Shown: positions 60,098 to 64,000 of the stretch, piece by piece
Position numbering within the stretch: the stretch's first letter is position 1
Layout: the number at the start of each line of letters is the position of its first letter
Source of the DNA: Polyangiaceae bacterium
GTDB lineage: Bacteria; Myxococcota_A; Polyangia; Polyangiales; Polyangiaceae
Assembly: GCA_020633235.1 (NCBI GenBank)
Contig: JACKEA010000001.1
Location: forward strand, 682,001-746,000
Length of the DNA stretch: 64,000 nt
Reading direction: 5' to 3'
Position numbers and translations under genes: made by a program
The notes under the pieces: generated by a model
Database searches by the model: none
What the model saw: the letters and a program-made list of their open reading frames with translations, nothing else
What the model was told of the DNA's origin: nothing

Positions 60098-60619
60098 ATG
60101 AAGGCTCGACTCAGCGTGCTGCGACTGGCGATGGTGGTGTTTCCCTTCTCCCTGGCCGCGGCCTGCGGACCTGGAGAAATTAGCGGAAATAACCCCGGGC
60201 AGGGCGGCGTGGGCACCGGCGGCTTGGGCTTCGGCGGTTACGGAAACGTGGGTGGGGTGGAGAGCTGCCTCAGCCTGCTCTGCAAGAACTGCGACACCGG
60301 CGAGGTCGTCGATCCGGTGTGCGCCGGCGGCAAGCTGTGCCCGGATGGCTACGTGCCGGACTGCAACAACCCGAACTACGGCGGCAGCGGCGGCACCGCG
60401 GGGACGGGTGGAAGCGGGGGCAACACCGGCGGTACGGGCGGTGGCACGGGCGGGACGGCAGGCGCGGCCGGCAGCGGCGGCGGTTCTGCCGGCATGGATG
60501 CGGGCACCGACGCCAGCAGCGGCGGTAGCGGCGGCGGCGCCGGGGCTGGCGGGACCGGCGGTGGCTCGGCGGGCAGCGCGGGCAGCGGCGGCGGATCCAC
60601 GGACGCGTCCGCGGACTGA
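60098..60619 (+). CDS. Gly-rich putative lipoprotein
   Basis: The 173-aa protein has a signal peptide with lipobox LAAAC (Cys23), a short Cys-rich segment (CLSLLCKNCDTGEVVDPVC) and then a long Gly/Ser/Thr/Ala low-complexity tail. Low-complexity surface lipoproteins are common in myxobacteria. The tail is GGN/GGS repeat DNA, so the length may vary. It is convergent with the histidine kinase gene (2 bp apart). Confidence 0.72.
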   Translation: MKARLSVLRLAMVVFPFSLAAACGPGEISGNNPGQGGVGTGGLGFGGYGNVGGVESCLSLLCKNCDTGEVVDPVCAGGKLCPDGYVPDCNNPNYGGSGGTAGTGGSGGNTGGTGGGTGGTAGAAGSGGGSAGMDAGTDASSGGSGGGAGAGGTGGGSAGSAGSGGGSTDASAD

Positions 60620-60620
60620 A

Positions 60621-63248
60621 TCAGCGCCCGAGCGCCGTCTGCAGCTTGGCGATGAGCTCGGACGTTGTGAACGGCTTCTGCAGGAACGCGTTGGCCAAGC
60701 TGCCGCCCGTTCGGTCGCTCACCTCCGCTTCGCTGTAGCCGCTGCAGAGCACCACCGGCAGATCTGGGCGCACGGCGCGCAAGGCGGCCAGCGCTTCCAC
60801 TCCGTTCATGTCCGGCATGGTCATGTCCAGGATCACGACGTCGACGTCGGCGGGATCCGCCCGCAGGCGCCGGATGGCCTCGGACCCCGACGCTGCGAGC
60901 TGGCAGCGGTATCCGAGCTCTACCAGCATCGCGCCGGTCACCTCGCGGACCATCGGTTCGTCGTCGACGACCAGGACCGACGCGTCCCCGACGGTGGTCT
61001 CCGCCGCGGGCTCCGCGACGATTTGGCTCAGGCCGTCGCTCGTTGGCAGATGCACCGAGAACCGCGTGCCCTCGCCGACCTTGGAGTGGACTTCCACGGC
61101 GCCACGATGCGCGCGGATGATCCCGAGGGTGGCCGCCAGCCCCAGGCCGCGGCCGGTGGACTTGGTGGTGAAGAACGGGTCGAACACCTTGGCCACGGTG
61201 TTGGCGTCCATGCCGCGGCCGGTGTCGGACACCTCCAGGGTGAGGTAGTTGCCCGCAGCCAAGCCGTCGTCCAGGTAGCTTTCGGCGAGCTGGCGGCGCT
61301 CGAGCTGCGACAAGCGCGTGCGGATCACGATGCGTCCCGGATGGTCGTCGAGCGCGTCCGAGGCGTTCAAGAGCAGGTTCATCGCCACCTGACGCAGTTG
61401 GGAGACGTCTCCCAGGACCAGGGCGCCAGGGGCGTCGAAGCGCGTCTCGACGACGGCCTTCTTGGACACCACGCTGGTCAGCAGCTCGATCATCTCCGCG
61501 ACCATCGCCGACACGTCCACGGGTTCCGACCTGAGACGTCCGCGGCCCGAGTAGGCCAACATCTGCCCCGTGAGGTCCGCCGCCTGCTGGGCGGCCTTCT
61601 CGATGGCCGCCACGTGGCGCACGGAGCGGGAGTCGTCAGGCAAGTGGAGCTTTGCCAAGCTCGCGTTGCCCAAGATGGCGGACAGCAGGTTGTTGAAGTC
61701 GTGGGCGATACCGCCGGCGAGAATGCCCAGGCTCTCGAGCTTTTGCGTGTGCTGGAACTTCTCCTGGAGGCGCGATAGCTCGTCCTCCGCGCGACGCCGC
61801 GCGCGGATGTCTCGCGCCACCACCAGCGTGGCGCGTTTACCCTGGTACACCAGCGGAGCCGCGCTCAGCTCGACGGCCACGCGACCTCCGTCCCGGCGGA
61901 CCAGATCTGCTTGGACCGTCCCGACGCGCTTGCCCTCGAGAGCAGCATCCACGTACGCGCGCACCTCCGGCACGCGTTCCTTGGGCACGAGGTCCATGGC
62001 GCTGGTGCCCACCAGATCTCCCCGAGCCATCAGGTCTACGCCGGCGGCGTTGACGAACAGCAGGCGATCCTGCGACACGATGGCCATCGGATCCGGCGAA
62101 TGCTCGACCAAGCGCCGGTAGCGTTCTTCGCTCTCGGCGAGCGCTTCTTGCGCGGCACGATGCTCGGTGATGTCCACGAAGGTGACGACGGCGCCCGACG
62201 TCTCCCCAGTGTCCGGGTCCTTGACGGGTACGGCGGTGAACACCGCCCAAGAGACGCCTCCGCCCGGCCGCCGCACGCCGATCAGCGTCCGCGGCTGGGG
62301 CTCCCCCGTGGCCAACGCGCGACTGACGGGGTAGTCCTCCGCCGAGCACGGAGAGCCGTCCCCCAGAAGCGTTTCGGGCTCGAAGTCCAGGACGTATTTC
62401 TGCGTCAGCTCGTCGAGCCGCAGCCCGAGGATGCGTTGGGCCTCGCCGTTGGCGCGGAGCACGGCGCCGTCCTTGCGCACGTGCACCACGCCGCCGGGCA
62501 TGGCTTCCAGGATCCGCCGCGTGAGCTCCTCGCTCCGCCGCAGTTGCTCCACCACGCGGTGGGTTTCCGAGACGTCGACGGCCAGGCCGTAGACCACGTC
62601 GTGGTGCAGCACCGTGGAGAGCATCAAATGTCGAACGCCGCCGTCGCGCGTGCGCAGCCGGACGGGGTAGGAGGTGGCCGAGTGCCGCAGCGCCAAGTGC
62701 CCGAGGAGACGGTGGCGCTCACCGGGATCGGCGTACAGCTCCACGACGGGGCGCCCGCAAAGGTCGCTGGCGGATTCGTATCCGGCGAGGCGCGCGAGCG
62801 AGTCGCTGCAGTGCAAGATGGTGCCGTCGGCCTCGACCTCGAAGTAGCCCATCGGGGCTTCGTCGAGAGCGTCGAGGTGCTCCGCCAGCGTGGCCATCGG
62901 TTCCCGCGTCTTGCGCACCGCGATGCGATGCTCGGCGACGGCCAGCCGCGCCTCGAGGTCCCTGCCGTCCGGGAGCAGGGCATCGTCTGCGCCCAGGGAC
63001 AGCGCTCGCGCCAGCGCGTCCCCACTGCCTGCGAACAGCACGTAGGGCACACCGTGGCGCCGCGCACCGTCCAGCCGAGAAAGTGGCTCCGCGGGGTCGG
63101 CGGCGGACACGATCACGATGTCCGCCTCGGCCAGCGGCGCCGAGTTGGCGTCCTCGAAGTAGCCCAGCGAATGGCCGGAGCCATCCATGCGCGCGCGCAG
63201 CGCCGAGTCGATTCCGATGCCGAAAACCCGCATGCTCCTGCTCGCCAC
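60621..63248 (-). CDS. PAS-domain hybrid histidine kinase with C-terminal receiver
   Basis: The 875-aa protein has an N-terminal pseudo-receiver-like region (about 1-110), three PAS-type sensor domains (about 120-480), the HisKA motif AGGIAHDFNN with His516, the ATPase blocks (NLLLNASDAL, DTGRGM, GRGLGLA) and a receiver with Asp808 (ILDMTMPD). It phosphorylates itself and passes the phosphate to its own receiver. No membrane segment is seen, so it senses a cytoplasmic signal through PAS. The start is GTG 63248 or ATG 63233; both are weakly supported. No partner gene is adjacent. Confidence 0.93.
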   Translation of the reverse strand: MASRSMRVFGIGIDSALRARMDGSGHSLGYFEDANSAPLAEADIVIVSAADPAEPLSRLDGARRHGVPYVLFAGSGDALARALSLGADDALLPDGRDLEARLAVAEHRIAVRKTREPMATLAEHLDALDEAPMGYFEVEADGTILHCSDSLARLAGYESASDLCGRPVVELYADPGERHRLLGHLALRHSATSYPVRLRTRDGGVRHLMLSTVLHHDVVYGLAVDVSETHRVVEQLRRSEELTRRILEAMPGGVVHVRKDGAVLRANGEAQRILGLRLDELTQKYVLDFEPETLLGDGSPCSAEDYPVSRALATGEPQPRTLIGVRRPGGGVSWAVFTAVPVKDPDTGETSGAVVTFVDITEHRAAQEALAESEERYRRLVEHSPDPMAIVSQDRLLFVNAAGVDLMARGDLVGTSAMDLVPKERVPEVRAYVDAALEGKRVGTVQADLVRRDGGRVAVELSAAPLVYQGKRATLVVARDIRARRRAEDELSRLQEKFQHTQKLESLGILAGGIAHDFNNLLSAILGNASLAKLHLPDDSRSVRHVAAIEKAAQQAADLTGQMLAYSGRGRLRSEPVDVSAMVAEMIELLTSVVSKKAVVETRFDAPGALVLGDVSQLRQVAMNLLLNASDALDDHPGRIVIRTRLSQLERRQLAESYLDDGLAAGNYLTLEVSDTGRGMDANTVAKVFDPFFTTKSTGRGLGLAATLGIIRAHRGAVEVHSKVGEGTRFSVHLPTSDGLSQIVAEPAAETTVGDASVLVVDDEPMVREVTGAMLVELGYRCQLAASGSEAIRRLRADPADVDVVILDMTMPDMNGVEALAALRAVRPDLPVVLCSGYSEAEVSDRTGGSLANAFLQKPFTTSELIAKLQTALGR

Positions 63249-63378
63249 GCCTGAGCGGCCGCCCGAACCAAGGCGAATACTCGTGTAATTCCCGAGATTT
63301 GTCCATGCGTAACGACCTGGTCAGACGTTCCGTGGCGGCGTCGACATCGAACCTCGCCGTCGTTAAGTTGCCAGCGCC

Positions 63379-64000
63379 ATGCCCGAAGCCGCACCTCCTC
63401 CGCGCCCTGGCCTCCGCAGCGGGACGCCCGACGCCCAACGCCCATGGCGAGGCTGGGTGATGCTCGCGGTGCTGTTGGGCTCGCTGATGGCGTGGCAGTA
63501 CTTCGGTGCTCGGGAGCAGGCGCGTCCGCCCATCGCCTACACCTCCTTCTACGATCTGGTGAAGAAGGACCAGGTCGAGTCCGTCACGCTCCGCGGGCAG
63601 CAGGTCAGCGGCAAGCTGAAGAGCAAGCAGAAGATCGAAGATCACGAGATCGAGAACTTCGACACCATGCTGCCGCAGCAGGAGGACAAGGACCTCATGC
63701 CCTTGCTGCGCGAGAAGGGCGTGAAGGTCGAGGTCAAGAGCGAAGAGCAACCCGTCGCCATCCAGCTGCTCCTCACCGTCTTGCCGTGGGTGCTCATCAT
63801 TGGTGTGTGGGTTTGGCTCTCGCGACGTGCTCAGCGCATGATGGGCGGCGCCGGCGGTCCGCTGTCGGGAATGCTCAAAGGCAAGTCCCATCGCTTCGAG
63901 CAGGAGTCCCAAGTCGCCGTCAATTTCGAGGACGTGGCCGGGCTCAAGTCCGCCAAGCAGGATCTGGAGGAGATCGTCGAGTTCTTGAAGCACCCGGAGC
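63379..64000 (+). CDS. ftsH: ATP-dependent zinc metalloprotease FtsH, N-terminal part
   Basis: 207 codons are visible before the window ends. The start ATG is at 63379. The protein has a first membrane segment (VMLAVLLGSLMAWQYF), a periplasmic domain (YTSFYDLVKKDQVESVTLRGQQVSGKL in pattern), a second membrane segment (LLTVLPWVLIIGVWVW) and the entry to the AAA domain (VNFEDVAGLKSAKQDLEEIVEFLKHPE in pattern). This is the standard FtsH layout. It degrades membrane and regulatory proteins. The catalytic HExxH and Walker motifs would lie beyond the window. Confidence 0.95.
   Translation, partial: MPEAAPPPRPGLRSGTPDAQRPWRGWVMLAVLLGSLMAWQYFGAREQARPPIAYTSFYDLVKKDQVESVTLRGQQVSGKLKSKQKIEDHEIENFDTMLPQQEDKDLMPLLREKGVKVEVKSEEQPVAIQLLLTVLPWVLIIGVWVWLSRRAQRMMGGAGGPLSGMLKGKSHRFEQESQVAVNFEDVAGLKSAKQDLEEIVEFLKHPE

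Noticed and set aside
1..64000. CRISPR array
   Set aside because: The only regular repeats are the GTGCGG microsatellite, the 41-bp pair and dispersed hairpins. None has unique spacers of constant length, and no cas gene is present.

Overview
The window looks like a chromosomal segment of a myxobacterium (Myxococcota, probably a Polyangia/Sorangium-type soil organism). The reasons are the very GC-rich sequence with strong third-position GC bias, a secreted protein with a MYXO-CTERM-like tail (11606-13141), many lipoproteins of unknown function, a eukaryote-type Ser/Thr kinase in an operon with a STAND ATPase, a large PAS hybrid histidine kinase, and a decayed HNH endonuclease of a type multicopy in such genomes.

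Left flank, about 1-18 kb: host-like genes. These are lipoproteins, a TlpA-like thiol-disulfide protein, a POT/MFS-like transporter, a cytochrome P450 with an upstream partner gene, a radical SAM/SPASM enzyme translationally coupled to a small Cys-containing protein, an SDR, and a group of orphan immunity or toxin-like genes (SUKH/SMI1, HEPN plus a 70-aa protein, DUF4291, DUF2185-like). A dispersed GC-rich hairpin repeat (core TTGTYGGTCCGCCGCGGAA) occurs seven times: six copies here near gene ends and one at 48.6 kb. I see none between about 18 and 43 kb. A second palindromic repeat family (GTTTACATAGCAACCGAT core) occurs three times.

Middle, about 18-43.3 kb: acquired DNA. First comes a VapC/PIN gene coupled to an unusual 277-aa partner, a frameshifted tyrosine-recombinase pseudogene and an unknown gene. 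Then comes a 21.6-kb integrative island. Its right end is a complete tRNA-Arg(CCT) gene on the minus strand (43196-43268). Its left end is the displaced 3' half of a different tRNA allele (21626-21670). The two copies share only CGGTTTAGGAA around the anticodon loop, as expected for tyrosine-integrase crossover there, and an intact 206-aa integrase lies 1.3 kb inside the left end. The island carries a convergent HigB/HigA-like pair, a PIN protein, XRE regulators, and a complete type I restriction-modification operon hsdM-hsdS-hsdR followed by a YgjP-type metallopeptidase and an RloC/PrrC-like zinc-hook ATPase. It also carries a candidate defence module: an XRE-coiled-coil-TM regulator divergent from an unknown gene, an XRE-ImmA/IrrE protease, a PD-(D/E)xK nuclease and a sigma-region-4-like fusion.

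Right flank, about 43.3-64 kb: host genes again. A STAND/AAA signalling ATPase overlaps a membrane Ser/Thr kinase. A minus-strand three-gene cytochrome operon encodes, in transcription order, a membrane-anchored protein with 34 CXXCH motifs, a NapC/NirT-like cytochrome and a ten-CXXCH lipoprotein fused to a cytochrome b561-like membrane domain. An NrfJ-like gene lies upstream, and together these suggest a quinol-linked, cell-envelope electron conduit. Next come two PilZ proteins, an ATP/ADP-translocase-HEAT gene interrupted by a frameshift, a DUF3943 protein, a Gly-rich lipoprotein, a hybrid histidine kinase and the 5' part of ftsH, cut off by the window edge. I saw no rRNA, no CRISPR array and no intact insertion sequence.
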